Notes: generated by a model not told the origin, from the letters alone. Counted from the first letter of the stretch, positions 1 through 9,107 are shown. The stretch: 64,000 bases of DNA from Vreelandella alkaliphila (GCF_016107625.1 NZ_JABASV010000013.1:1-64000); one strand, 5' to 3'. Program-made: numbers and translations.

Positions 1-1004
1 TCCTTGTCGGTGACCGTCAGGGTGTCGCCCACTTCGGTGCCGTCTTCCAGAGTGATCTGGGCGGTAACGGTGCCATCTTCACCAATATCGTCCTGGCTGT
101 AGGTGCCGTCATCGCCGCTGCCAATCAGCTCGACAGATACCCCAGGGGCTTCGTTGTCCTCTGGCGGCTCATCATTAGCCACCGGTTTTGTGTCACTATC
201 GCTAGACGAGTTACCTGCAGGATCAGTCACCGTGGCGGTCACGCTGACATCAGTGTCACCTTCGGCAACCGGTACCTCGACCGTAACGCCATTATCCAAG
301 TCGTCTTGTGTGACCGGACGATTAAGCAATTCATTACCGTCTTTGTCGGTAACAATCAGAGTGTCACCTACCTGGGTGCCCTCTCCCAGAGTGACCTGGG
401 CGATAACGGCGCCGTCTTCACCAATCTCATCCTGGCTATATACGCCGTCATCATTAGCACCTTCTAGCTCAACACTCACCGCCAAAGCTGAGGTTCTAGA
501 CTCAAAACTATCGCTAGTCCTTCCCCAGCCTTTAAGGCGATAAAGAGGCTCATCACCCCGCTCGTAGTTATAAGCGTACGCAAGAGGCGGTAACGGCAGC
601 TCAATGCGCTCAAGCATTACAAAAGTTAATCCATCTTTGCTAATAATGGTTGCGGAAGACGAGCCCTGCGATGAAGGAGTGTTATCAAACTGTGCGGTGA
701 GCTGTACTTCTCGTTGTTCTTCTAGCTGTTCTTCGGCTTTTAATGCCTTCTCTGCTTCAGAAAAACGAATGTCTTCATCAGGCTCTGCGCCACGAAGAAC
801 AATGTCTGAATGAGAAAGCTCAACACCAGATGGCAACTGAAGTGTCATACCTTGAGACGTCGATACAATTACGCTTGCATTGGCATCCGTAATGATTGTT
901 TCGCCGGGTTTAACGATATCACCTTCACGTAACTCTCTTATGTTTCCATTGCTATCACGAACCCACGCGTTGCCTGAAATTGCTTCAATGATGATAGTTT
1001 CCAT
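1..1004 (-). CDS. Giant LapA/BapA-type repeat adhesin, N-terminal part (cut by window edge)
   Basis: I translated the minus strand from the ATG at 1004: the frame is open to the window edge (about 334 residues). It begins METIIIEAISGNAWVRD and continues with a short beta-rich domain (about residues 1-70) like the retention module of LapA-family adhesins, which plugs the outer-membrane secretion pore. A charged Glu-rich helix (about 80-105) follows, then a linker. From about residue 175 come acidic Ig-like repeats of about 113 residues with recurrent DDGxYSQDxIGEDG and GDTLxVTDKDG motifs; one full repeat and the start of a second are seen. An AGGGG about 8 nt before the ATG supports this start. 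The gene lies directly downstream of the TolC-OmpA gene on the same strand, as expected for a type I secreted surface adhesin. The C-terminal secretion signal and the ABC/HlyD genes lie outside the window. Confidence 0.85.
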   Translation of the reverse strand, partial: METIIIEAISGNAWVRDSNGNIRELREGDIVKPGETIITDANASVIVSTSQGMTLQLPSGVELSHSDIVLRGAEPDEDIRFSEAEKALKAEEQLEEQREVQLTAQFDNTPSSQGSSSATIISKDGLTFVMLERIELPLPPLAYAYNYERGDEPLYRLKGWGRTSDSFESRTSALAVSVELEGANDDGVYSQDEIGEDGAVIAQVTLGEGTQVGDTLIVTDKDGNELLNRPVTQDDLDNGVTVEVPVAEGDTDVSVTATVTDPAGNSSSDSDTKPVANDEPPEDNEAPGVSVELIGSGDDGTYSQDDIGEDGTVTAQITLEDGTEVGDTLTVTDK

Positions 1005-1027
1005 CGTTTACCCCTAAAGATCCTATG

Positions 1028-1053
1028 AAGGCTCCGACATTTGAAGGAGCCTT
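1028..1053 (-). terminator. Intercistronic hairpin between tolC-like gene and adhesin
   Basis: An 8-bp perfect stem (AAGGCTCC / GGAGCCTT) with a 10-nt loop sits between the stop of the TolC-OmpA gene and the adhesin start. On the coding strand only two T residues follow, so it is at best a weak terminator. It could lower expression of the adhesin relative to its exporter. Confidence 0.35.
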
Positions 1054-1065
1054 TTGAACAAGTGC

Positions 1066-2925
1066 TTAGCTGTTTGAAATATCTAGCGTTATCTCAACGC
1101 GCCGATTTTCTCGCCGGCCGTCAACAGTCGCATTAGAAGCAACCGGTTGACGGGAGCCATAACCACGCACTTGCACAATATTTGGATCAATTCCCTGTTC
1201 GATGAGGTATTCAGCGACGTTACGAGCACGCTGTTCAGAGAGGGGAGCATTTAACGCATCAGTGCCGCTACTATCAGTGTGGCCAGTAACAACCAATTGA
1301 TTTACTGAAGATAATTGACGAATTTTTTGAGCAAATGAGGACAACTCAGCATGCGCCCCTGAGTTAAGTTCGGCACTACCAGTTGCAAACAGTGCATCCG
1401 CTGAAAGCACCATATCGGGTGCAGATGGGGGAGCTTGTGTGTTCACGTAGCTATTAGTTAGTTCAGCTAATGAGGGAGTGGCGAGATGAGTGACTGGGCA
1501 GATGACATCTGGGTTGATACTGACACCACTATTACCAAGTTCATTAAGCGTAGGTGTTCCTTCACGCACAACGTCGAGGGTCAACATCAGTTGCCCCATA
1601 GAAGCCAGCGTGCGGGCATCCGCCTCTAGCACATTCTGCTTGGCATTTACGTAGGCACGACTTGCTTCAAAGTATTCATTTTCACTGTCAAGAACATCTA
1701 ATAGCGTACGTTCACCAATGTCGAACTGCTGTTGATAAGCACTTCGAACACGGTCACTGGATAACCGATGCTGATTAATATAATTCAGCTGTTCACGCAA
1801 TTGGCGAGAATCATTAAAAGCGATTTGCGTCGTTTGACGAATATTATGGCAAACATTCTCACGCTGATTAACCGCTTGCTCAATTCGATCACCTGCAGCA
1901 CGGAATGACGCCACATCGCTTCCACCACGATACAAATTCATACTGGCTACTAGTTCTATACTGTGGCGATCCTGCCTACCGCGAGGATTAGGAGTACTGT
2001 CAGTATTATCGTAAGTGCCTGTACGTCCTTGCAGATCCAAGCGAGGCTGGAAAGCAGCGCGAGTGGCATCTTGTTGCGCACGGCTGGCCTCAATATTTTC
2101 AATAGCTGCATGGAATTCAGGATTACCTTCAAAAGCGAGATTAACTGCCTCAACCACAGATGGGGGCAAGTTATCCTCAAGTTCTGGCATAGGTGCTAAG
2201 CTGTCTGTCGGCAATTGGCCGACAATTCGCAAATACCGCGCAGAAACATCGTGCAAGTTAGACGCTTCTGTCATCAGGTTTGACTCAGCTAATGCTAAGC
2301 GACCTGTAATTTGTTCTAAGTCAACACCTCTCCCAGCGCCATTCTGAACCCTCTCTTCGATTTGTTGGTAAACACGCTGATGCTGACGGTAGTTTTCCTG
2401 AGCCAAGCGAACCAGCTCGCGATAACGCTCCACATCTAAATAGGCTTGCACTGCCTCTAATGCGACGTTCTCACTGGCACCTAACAACTCGTAATAACTA
2501 ACCAGCTTTGCGCGATCTAGCCGTTCAACTTCATTACGCGTTGCAAATCCATCCCAAATCATCTGGTTAAGCGTTAATTCAGCAAAGCTGGTTGAATAGC
2601 TACCAACTCCATCTACTTCACGATCAACCCGCCCCATACCAGCGGTCGCATTAATAGAAGGCAGGTAGCCTCCACGTGCTACATCAACATCATGCTCAGC
2701 CGCCTGCAGCTCATTCCATGCTGCTTTGACTTGAGGGTTGTACTCAATAGCAGTTTTAACAACGTCAGCTACATTGTCTGCAATAGCAGATTGCTGTGAA
2801 GAGGCTGGTGATTCTTGCGCACATACGCCGCTCACCATGAGTGAAAGCGCAATGGTTACCAACCTCTGTTTTGCCAAGATAAGTGACATGGGCTTGAGCT
2901 TGAGGATCGATGCACGCTGAAACAT
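1066..2925 (-). CDS. TolC-family type I secretion outer-membrane protein fused to an OmpA peptidoglycan-binding domain
   Basis: This is an outer-membrane exit duct. I chose the ATG at 2925 (about 619 aa) because AAAAGGAATAAGGGA precedes it; the TTG at 2955 has no such support. The protein starts with a signal peptide ending near GVCAQ. The next roughly 430 residues form the two OEP/TolC repeats (helical, Gln/Asn/Arg-rich, with the typical LLDVLDSENEYFEA helix). The last roughly 110 residues are an OmpA-like domain: GHTDSSGTDALN, LSEQRARNVAEYLIEQGI, then RRENRRVEI. The OmpA part would tie the duct to peptidoglycan. It is the promoter-proximal gene of the adhesin operon, so the adhesin is its likely substrate. 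Confidence 0.9.
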   Translation of the reverse strand: MFQRASILKLKPMSLILAKQRLVTIALSLMVSGVCAQESPASSQQSAIADNVADVVKTAIEYNPQVKAAWNELQAAEHDVDVARGGYLPSINATAGMGRVDREVDGVGSYSTSFAELTLNQMIWDGFATRNEVERLDRAKLVSYYELLGASENVALEAVQAYLDVERYRELVRLAQENYRQHQRVYQQIEERVQNGAGRGVDLEQITGRLALAESNLMTEASNLHDVSARYLRIVGQLPTDSLAPMPELEDNLPPSVVEAVNLAFEGNPEFHAAIENIEASRAQQDATRAAFQPRLDLQGRTGTYDNTDSTPNPRGRQDRHSIELVASMNLYRGGSDVASFRAAGDRIEQAVNQRENVCHNIRQTTQIAFNDSRQLREQLNYINQHRLSSDRVRSAYQQQFDIGERTLLDVLDSENEYFEASRAYVNAKQNVLEADARTLASMGQLMLTLDVVREGTPTLNELGNSGVSINPDVICPVTHLATPSLAELTNSYVNTQAPPSAPDMVLSADALFATGSAELNSGAHAELSSFAQKIRQLSSVNQLVVTGHTDSSGTDALNAPLSEQRARNVAEYLIEQGIDPNIVQVRGYGSRQPVASNATVDGRRENRRVEITLDISNS

Positions 2926-3247
2926 TCCCTTATTCCTTTTAAATCTACTTAGCAATCAGTAATATAGATGGTGGCCATAAAAATATGGCTAATTTAAATT
3001 TTCCTCACCCTATCACTAATTAACTAAATATTTTTTTGATGAAAGGTAACAATATTTGCAGAAAGGAATTATTAAAAATAAAAAATCGCACCACAGTAAA
3101 AATGGAGAAAATATTTCAAAGCTATGACCAACTCAATACATCCTATAAGAAAGGCAGCTTTGTAAAAGATCTAACCATCTTAAAGCTCAGAATCAATTTA
3201 TTTTGTGTTTAAATATAATGCTGTTAATGACAAGCACAGGTAAAGGC
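2926..3247. promoter_or_regulatory. AT-rich divergent promoter region
   Basis: About 320 bp of AT-rich DNA separates the divergently read tolC-like gene and the histidine kinase gene. It must carry both promoters. I see no clear operator and no ORF with a ribosome-binding site. Confidence 0.4.
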
Positions 3248-5965
3248 ATGAAATACCACTTATGCAAAAAAGCCTTATCCACTACTTTTTTGATTGTATT
3301 TTTTTTCCTGCTTAGCTTCCCAGCTTATGCAGCTTCTGTTATTGACTTACAAAGCGCTAATGACCAAACTAATCTTGCAACTTATATGTATGGTTTTGAG
3401 ACAGCGCCGGACAGCAGCCTTTCACCAAAAAAAGCTTTAGAAACAGGAGCATGGGAACCAATCCAAGAAAAGAAATATCTACTTGAAGCACCTCGCCAAT
3501 ACTCAACCCTTTGGCTACGTACAACGTTGAGCAATACCGGCAGCCACACAATTTCAAAATGGCTAGAGATCTCTCCCTGGCGCTTGAGCACAATAGACGC
3601 ATGGCTGATTGACCCACAAACAGGCGAGGAAATAGAGCACTTTCAAGCCGGCAGAGATATTCCTATCGCTGACCGCCAGATAGCTAGTATGAGGGCATTA
3701 ATTCCTGTCGACATCCCAGTAAACACTAGCAGGCAGTTACTAATACGAATTTATAGTGATAGCCGACCTTTTTTGACAATTCACAGCTGGGACCCAATAG
3801 ATTTCATTAGCGAAAAAAACAACCGCTACCTTACGCACTCTATATTACTTGCCATTACACTAACACTAGCAAGCGTTCTTATTATACAATTTAAAATTCC
3901 TTATTTACTTGCAAGCTTGTGGATAATATCAATATTTATTTTCGAATCTGAAAAAGAAGGCTACATCAGTTACTTGCTATTTCAAGAAATAAATAATTAC
4001 GCAGACAACATTAGATTTTCGAGCGCCGTTATTGCAAAAGCATTTTTCGCTATTTTTTCAATCTACCTTCTTGGTTTAAGGCATCATTATATTTGGCGAT
4101 GGGCATTGCCCGTTACTATGTTTATTGCCATCATCTATAGCGCCCTGACATTTATACTAGACAGTGTGACATCTAGAAACTTAGCCTCTTTGATTCATGT
4201 AGTATTTTCTATTACTTGGATCTCTATGCTACCTGCTGCCATTAATAAAAAAAAACCTAAGCAATTGCTTATAATAGCTTTTTTATGCCTCGCCTGGACA
4301 ACATCAACAATCTTTGTTCTCATGTATATATTTAATATTGATTATACTGCTGAATTTGCTTCTATGAGAGTCATCATAGAAGGAATCGTTGTGCTAGGGC
4401 TTTTGCTAATCTACGCTCAACAGAAACGTGATAAAGAGAAGAGCCTAGAACTTCAACTACGACACCATGAGAAGATATCTCGCGAGCAGCTTGAACAGCA
4501 AGTAATAAAGCGCACACAACAGTTACATCAAGCATTAGCTGAGGCTAAAAAAGCTAATGACAGTAAAACCGATTTCTTAAGGCGAGTGACACATGATTTG
4601 AAATCACCTCTTACTTCTATTATGGGCTATGCTCAAATTTTGCGAGCAGAGAGTGGCTCAACAGGCCAAATGAGCAACACAATTTATTCAAGTGCTCAAC
4701 ATATGCTCAACATGATTAACAAGCTAATTGATTATGCTAGAGATGTCACTACAAACGACATCAATATTAGCAATATCTATCTTTATTCCTTTCTTCATAA
4801 TTTAAAAAATGAAGCGATTGTACTTGCTCAAAAAAACAATAACCTTTTCACCTTAAAAATAGACACAACACTTTTCACTACCATTCGCTGCGACGAAACT
4901 TTTCTTAAGGAAATACTACTTAACCTCATCGATAATGCTTGCAGGCATACGATAAATGGCTATATTTCTCTAGAGGTCACTTGTAAAAAAGAAGTCGAAA
5001 AAATGCCAGTACAGATAACGTTCACAGTAAGAGACTCTGGTATTGGCATTTCTTCAACACAAAGAGAGCGTCTTTTCGAGCCGTTTTATCGTGTTTCTAA
5101 TACCGAAGGAGGGGTAGGCCTAGGGCTTGCTATAGTCCAGGAGTTAGTGAACAAACTTGGGGGGAAAATTCAGCTTGAAAGCACGTTAGGTGTGGGCACT
5201 GAAATACATGTGCAATTGCCTGTTCAAGTAGGTACGGAAGTCAAGGAAACAGCGCTGGTTCAAATTCCTAATCATGTACTGCCTTGCTACAACGCGAAGG
5301 GGCTAAGCGCTTGGTTAGTAGAAGATGCAAAGCCTATTCGCCAGCTCTTGGTCCAAGAACTCTCCACGAATGGCTTTTACGTTACACCTTTCCAAACAGC
5401 TGAAGAGGCTATCACCGCGTTACAAAGCGGCTTTGAAACTCCAGACTTAATCATCACTGATCATCAGTTGCCTGATGCTTCAGGCGATTCAGTACTTAAA
5501 GCAGCCAAGCAACGGCTATCAACGTTACCTGTAATTCTGCTATCGGCAACGTGGTATCTACAGAAGAGCGACTGTGAACTAGCCAGCCCCCCTCAGTCGA
5601 ATAACCGCTATGATGCCTACCTAGGTAAGCCTATCGACTTGGCACACCTACGCCGCTCTATTGCACTTGCCTGCCAGTTGCAGCTAAGCGTCCCACAACA
5701 AAGCCCAAATACTGCCTTTACTTCGCCACTCGACAGTCAAAAACCGTTCGATTTACAGTCTTATATTCCTTCTATTGATACTTGGTTAGAGCTCGGAGCA
5801 GTAACTGATTTAATTGAGTTTTGTAATAAAATAGAAGCTGTTGACGCTCGCCACGCAGGTCTAGCTCAGAGAATACGTGCCCTTGCTGAACGTGGAGATT
5901 TTAGAGCAATTCGCGTTACTGTTGATCATTTCATTCTCGAGGTAAGCCAAGTATCACAACTTTAG
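3248..5965 (+). CDS. Hybrid sensor histidine kinase with 7TMR-DISM sensor
   Basis: Inner-membrane signal transducer. From the ATG at 3248 (905 aa) the protein opens with a signal peptide (MKYHLCKK, hydrophobic stretch, FPAYA). A periplasmic 7TMR-DISMED2-like beta domain follows to about residue 170, then about seven membrane helices (about 190-400) and a Gln/Lys-rich coiled coil. The HisKA box VTHDLKSPLTS has its histidine at about 449. The ATPase boxes are NLIDNACRH, DSGIGIS and GVGLGLAIV. A C-terminal receiver has LIITDHQLPD (Asp at about 738) and the YLGKPID lysine; about 100 further residues have no clear domain. In-frame starts exist upstream (TTG 3203, ATG 3218 and 3227) but give a worse signal peptide. 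The gene is clearly more AT-rich than the metabolic genes. It converges with a receiver-AraC regulator that may be its partner. Confidence 0.88.
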   Translation: MKYHLCKKALSTTFLIVFFFLLSFPAYAASVIDLQSANDQTNLATYMYGFETAPDSSLSPKKALETGAWEPIQEKKYLLEAPRQYSTLWLRTTLSNTGSHTISKWLEISPWRLSTIDAWLIDPQTGEEIEHFQAGRDIPIADRQIASMRALIPVDIPVNTSRQLLIRIYSDSRPFLTIHSWDPIDFISEKNNRYLTHSILLAITLTLASVLIIQFKIPYLLASLWIISIFIFESEKEGYISYLLFQEINNYADNIRFSSAVIAKAFFAIFSIYLLGLRHHYIWRWALPVTMFIAIIYSALTFILDSVTSRNLASLIHVVFSITWISMLPAAINKKKPKQLLIIAFLCLAWTTSTIFVLMYIFNIDYTAEFASMRVIIEGIVVLGLLLIYAQQKRDKEKSLELQLRHHEKISREQLEQQVIKRTQQLHQALAEAKKANDSKTDFLRRVTHDLKSPLTSIMGYAQILRAESGSTGQMSNTIYSSAQHMLNMINKLIDYARDVTTNDINISNIYLYSFLHNLKNEAIVLAQKNNNLFTLKIDTTLFTTIRCDETFLKEILLNLIDNACRHTINGYISLEVTCKKEVEKMPVQITFTVRDSGIGISSTQRERLFEPFYRVSNTEGGVGLGLAIVQELVNKLGGKIQLESTLGVGTEIHVQLPVQVGTEVKETALVQIPNHVLPCYNAKGLSAWLVEDAKPIRQLLVQELSTNGFYVTPFQTAEEAITALQSGFETPDLIITDHQLPDASGDSVLKAAKQRLSTLPVILLSATWYLQKSDCELASPPQSNNRYDAYLGKPIDLAHLRRSIALACQLQLSVPQQSPNTAFTSPLDSQKPFDLQSYIPSIDTWLELGAVTDLIEFCNKIEAVDARHAGLAQRIRALAERGDFRAIRVTVDHFILEVSQVSQL

Positions 5966-5990
5966 GCTAGCAAATAAATTTGCTCATATT

Positions 5991-6797
5991 TTACTGACAC
6001 TCTTTAACAGAGCCTTTCACTGGTGAAGGGTACTGATTTTTGAATTTTATAGGCGAAGTTCCAAACCTTTCTTTAAATGCCGTTGAAAAGTTCGCGCTAC
6101 TACTAAATCCTACATGTGAGGCTATAGTGCTGACTGAGAGGTGTGTATTGGTCAAGAGCTCACGCGCTTCATTCATCCTTATTTCGCGGAGATATTCGTA
6201 TACAGTCACACCCACAGTATTTTTGAAAGCCGCATTAAGGCGTTTTGAATTTGTACCTACTAAACGTGCTAGCTCCTGTAGACCCGGAGCATCAGATAGA
6301 GAATTCAGCAAATGAATCCGGGCACTGTGATAAAGGATATTGTCAATATGATTAACTTGTTCGCTATTTTGGCGAACCACATCATACTCATTATGGTCAG
6401 GTTTTTTTTGCGGAATTCGATTACGGAGATGAATCGCTATGCGTAATTTAACCTCATCAAATACATAAGGTTTATTAATATAATCTACAGCACCTACTAG
6501 TAACCCCTGAACGCGTTTTTCGGGCTCCGAGTAGGCTGAGAGGAAAATAATAGGTACGTTTGAGGTGAGTGGATCGCTCGATAGCACTTTACAGGCTGCA
6601 TAACCATCACATTCAGGCATTTCAACATCCATTAGGATTAAGTCAGGCGACACAAGTCGCGCTTTATGAATGCCATCGACACCGTCTAGCGCATGAAAGA
6701 TTCTGCAGCCCTGATGCAGTAGGTACGAAGAAATTAGCATACGGTCTGCTTCAGCATCATCAACAATCAAAATTTTTTTTCCCGCTAGATCATCCAT
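5991..6797 (-). CDS. Response regulator with receiver and AraC-type DNA-binding domain
   Basis: 268 aa. The receiver occupies about residues 5-125, with the acidic pair IVDDAE, phospho-acceptor Asp57 in LILMDVEMP, and Lys109 in YINKPY. A linker leads to a C-terminal AraC/XylS domain (about 165-262) with two helix-turn-helix units, LQELARLVGTNSKRLNAAF and STIASHVGFSSSANFSTAF, ending in the family signature FGTSPIKFK. It is a cytoplasmic transcription factor. It ends 25 bp from the end of the hybrid kinase gene, convergent to it, so the two plausibly form a phosphorelay (inference). The start at 6797 fits the receiver domain; its ribosome-binding site is weak. Confidence 0.88.
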   Translation of the reverse strand: MDDLAGKKILIVDDAEADRMLISSYLLHQGCRIFHALDGVDGIHKARLVSPDLILMDVEMPECDGYAACKVLSSDPLTSNVPIIFLSAYSEPEKRVQGLLVGAVDYINKPYVFDEVKLRIAIHLRNRIPQKKPDHNEYDVVRQNSEQVNHIDNILYHSARIHLLNSLSDAPGLQELARLVGTNSKRLNAAFKNTVGVTVYEYLREIRMNEARELLTNTHLSVSTIASHVGFSSSANFSTAFKERFGTSPIKFKNQYPSPVKGSVKECQ

Positions 6798-7336
6798 ATC
6801 CGCGCCACCAAGTAAGTTAGGTACTTACAATTTTACGCATTCCTTAATGTATTTTTACGCAAAAAAACCATTGAGGCTTGTGAAAAAACAAATAACCCCC
6901 TGTATAAAATAAAAATTCCCTCTATAAAAACAAAGCATGAGAAAACCTCCAAATATCAACTTAAAAAATCACACAACAGCACTATGAAAATTTATATCAA
7001 CAAATAGCTTTCTATTTAAAATAATTAAAATTACCAGCCTCTATCTTTAGCCTTCACTTTTAATCCATGCGAAAATTAACAGCAAAATTATATATTATAT
7101 CTAAAAAATCAACACATACTAACCAATTAAAAAGAGCACCATCTTAATAAATTTATTATAAAAATCAACAATATTCTACTAAATCCTAGCTAGCTATTAA
7201 AAAATTATTATCTAAACAGACGACTACAGCTAAATTCAAACATATAACTTAACTCATTAGCTCAACACAGCATTGAATAGGAACATCAATAAAAAAATCA
7301 TCATAAGATGATCAACTTAGATATTTAACCTTTCCA
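6798..7336. other. AT-rich gene-free stretch
   Basis: About 540 bp of very AT-rich DNA upstream of the response regulator. I found no ORF with start and ribosome-binding site and no hairpin with a T tract. It must hold the promoter of the regulator gene and may be foreign DNA. Confidence 0.5.
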
Positions 7337-7448
7337 TCACTGTTTAGGGCGCTTAATTATTTTGAATACCTCATACCCACTAAAGTCTAACGTAGCAACC
7401 ATGATAAACAAAATCGGTGCAATACCTATCCAAAATTTCGATGTCTCA
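7337..7448 (-). pseudogene. Possible small membrane protein, frameshifted
   Basis: A good ribosome-binding site (AGAGGTGG) sits 8 nt before ATG at 7448, but that frame stops after seven codons. One frame over, an uninterrupted stretch reads SKFWIGIAPILFIMV, then ATLDFSGYEVFKIIKRPKQ and stop. That is one hydrophobic helix followed by a basic tail, as in small single-pass membrane proteins. A one-base indel would join them. I do not recognise a family. Either this is a small pseudogene, or it is chance in AT-rich DNA. Confidence 0.3.
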
Positions 7449-7539
7449 TTTATCTAACCACCTCTAAAATAATTCAGTGTTTATAAAGGCTATAGCAGAA
7501 AATAACGTTGTAATCAGAGCATCCAAAACGCGACACTGA

Positions 7540-7629
7540 TTAATCTAATGTAATGACAACCAGCCCTTCAATGCTTACAGTATCGACATGCTCCTTCGCT
7601 TTTCTCCAGCGAAGCCCAAGCATTAGCAG
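7540..7629 (-). pseudogene. Possible C-terminal remnant of a MazF/PemK-type toxin
   Basis: Immediately downstream of the MazE/ChpS-like antitoxin gene, in another frame, about 27 residues read MLGLRWRKAKEHVDTV followed by SIEGLVVITLD and stop. The WRxRKAExVDxV pattern resembles the end of MazF/PemK endoribonucleases (the DWRxR segment before the last helix). The rest of a toxin, about 80 residues, is missing. The match is short, so this is inference from position and a weak motif. Confidence 0.35.
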
Positions 7630-7630
7630 C

Positions 7631-7837
7631 TCACTCTTCTCGACCGACTTTTTTGAGATCTTGCCAGGCGATAATGTCTTCGATTTCGGGCGCTGCGGGG
7701 TCACACTGATAAAGCAGCTCATCAAGCGTATACCTGGGGGAGTGACTCAAGACTTCCCACTCATTCTCATGACTAGAGGCAACAATATCTACCTGACTGA
7801 GGATGCTGCCTCGCAGTGTATCTAAAGGGCTTTTCAT
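7631..7837 (-). CDS. MazE/PemI/ChpS-like antitoxin
   Basis: The start is ATG 7837, preceded by GGGAG at 6 nt, giving 68 aa. The C-terminal half is the signature tail of ChpS/PemI/MazE antitoxins: RYTLDELLYQCDPAAPEI, then a Trp and the closing VGREE. This tail normally threads along and blocks the MazF-type RNase. The N-terminal half (MKSPLDTLRGSILSQVDI) is not a recognisable AbrB-type DNA-binding domain, so the protein may no longer autoregulate. No intact toxin follows. It is probably an orphaned or decayed antitoxin. Confidence 0.6.
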   Translation of the reverse strand: MKSPLDTLRGSILSQVDIVASSHENEWEVLSHSPRYTLDELLYQCDPAAPEIEDIIAWQDLKKVGREE

Positions 7838-7920
7838 AGCACGCTCCCTTGTTAAAAAACCAACCTGGCGATAAATACTATTATCCTCAGATACGATCAA
7901 CGCCTTGAGATGGTATCAAG

Positions 7921-8184
7921 CTATCGAGACGATACGGCTATGGTGGATTGTAGTACTACTACCAAGAAATAAAGCTCATCAGCACGGTTTGGCGTCAGCG
8001 TATTGTACCAGCTTTGTGCTACCAAGTGATCTTGATAGTCCCAAGACACGGCTTTGCCATAAATGGACAGCACAACACCACAAGTTGCACCACAGCATAG
8101 GCATTTCTGGAGCGCTAACTCCGCATGGCAATCGGGCTTTTCCTTATTGAAATTGATGAAAGCTCCACCACACGAACAAGTCAT
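7921..8184 (-). CDS. Small cysteine-rich hypothetical protein
   Basis: 87 aa from ATG 8184, with GGAAG 5 nt upstream; a GTG at 8223 is an alternative. The N-terminal half holds CSCGG, then KPDCHAELALQKCLCCGATCG, in which spaced cysteines and a histidine could bind a metal as a zinc ribbon. The C-terminal half ends hydrophobic (LYFLVVVLQ). I do not recognise the family. It sits alone among toxin-antitoxin relics. Confidence 0.4.
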   Translation of the reverse strand: MTCSCGGAFINFNKEKPDCHAELALQKCLCCGATCGVVLSIYGKAVSWDYQDHLVAQSWYNTLTPNRADELYFLVVVLQSTIAVSSR

Positions 8185-8339
8185 ACATACTTCCGTCGAT
8201 AAAGGTTTAAGCAAGCTGATCACCTAACTTAAGGCCAAGGCGCGTTACTAATTGATAGACGCCAACACCCATTTTCTCAGTGCAGCCGATGACAATCACT
8301 TTCAAGAAAAACTCATAATTATATGAAATATAAAGACTA

Positions 8340-8528
8340 CTATCTTTTTTTATTGTTAATATTGTATTGGGTATAAAGGCAGTCAATTTCTTCTGGCATC
8401 AGTTCACATATGGATAGCTGAACGAGATCGTCGGCATGGGCCCTATAAGACGTCATGTGCTGAACCAAGGAAAACTCAGTCAGCGGAAGGTTAAGTTTAC
8501 GCTTTTGCTTATCCGGATAAGGCTTCAC
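8340..8528 (-). CDS. Small hypothetical protein
   Basis: 62 aa from a GTG at 8528 with a strong AGGAGG four bases before it. That ribosome-binding site is the main reason for calling the gene. The sequence is basic at both ends (MKPYPDKQKRKL, NINNKKR) with an acidic centre, and there is no signal peptide or membrane helix. No family is recognised. Size and setting would fit a toxin-antitoxin partner, but nothing in the sequence shows this. Confidence 0.4.
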   Translation of the reverse strand: MKPYPDKQKRKLNLPLTEFSLVQHMTSYRAHADDLVQLSICELMPEEIDCLYTQYNINNKKR

Positions 8529-8634
8529 TTGGCCTCCTATTGCACTGCGATGTGGTGGACGAACCCGTTGTCAGTTGTGAATAAGCAGAATTATTCAAGC
8601 CGACAGTATTAAAGGCTTCATCCAACAATAAGCT

Positions 8635-9033
8635 TTAATCATTCTCTTGAGAGAGACTCACCCTTTGTAAGTTCGTCAACTCAAAACGTCTTGGATGGGT
8701 AGATGAGGCGGTATACGCTTCTGTCGCTAGCTGTGGTTGACTTAACGTCTCCAGGAGCCATTTTTCCACTGCGTCACAGACGTCATCGTTTTCATCTGGA
8801 TGAACCAGTGATACATCAGCGTCCAAACGGCGCAGAAAGAAATCGTCAGGAATCGTTAGCGCTTTACCGCCTCGTAAATATGCAACGATTTCCCCCGTCA
8901 TGTCAGGTAAATAGGCATCATCGCTTTGGAGACATTCCAGCGCATCACGAAACGTCTCTAACGGTTGTGGGAAACGGTCTCGCAGGTCAAACGCCCGGTA
9001 AGCAAAAATGTTACACATCAGACTTTCAGGCAT
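8635..9033 (-). CDS. Hypothetical protein encoded beside an MbcA/ParS-type antitoxin
   Basis: 132 aa from ATG 9033, supported by GGGAG 8 nt upstream. The composition is acidic and mostly helical (LRDRFPQPLETFRDALECL; DAVEKWLLETLSQPQL), with no signal peptide, membrane segment or nuclease motif that I recognise. It lies 74 bp downstream of a DUF2384-type gene on the same strand, where a RES-domain toxin usually lies. It lacks the Arg, Glu and Ser pattern of RES toxins and is shorter. It could be a different partner or an unrelated gene. Confidence 0.55.
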   Translation of the reverse strand: MPESLMCNIFAYRAFDLRDRFPQPLETFRDALECLQSDDAYLPDMTGEIVAYLRGGKALTIPDDFFLRRLDADVSLVHPDENDDVCDAVEKWLLETLSQPQLATEAYTASSTHPRRFELTNLQRVSLSQEND

Positions 9034-9107
9034 TATCACACTCCCTTCCAGCAGAAATCGTCACTTCAACGCTTACTATAGTGTGTTTCCTTCAGCAGAC
9101 ATAATTG

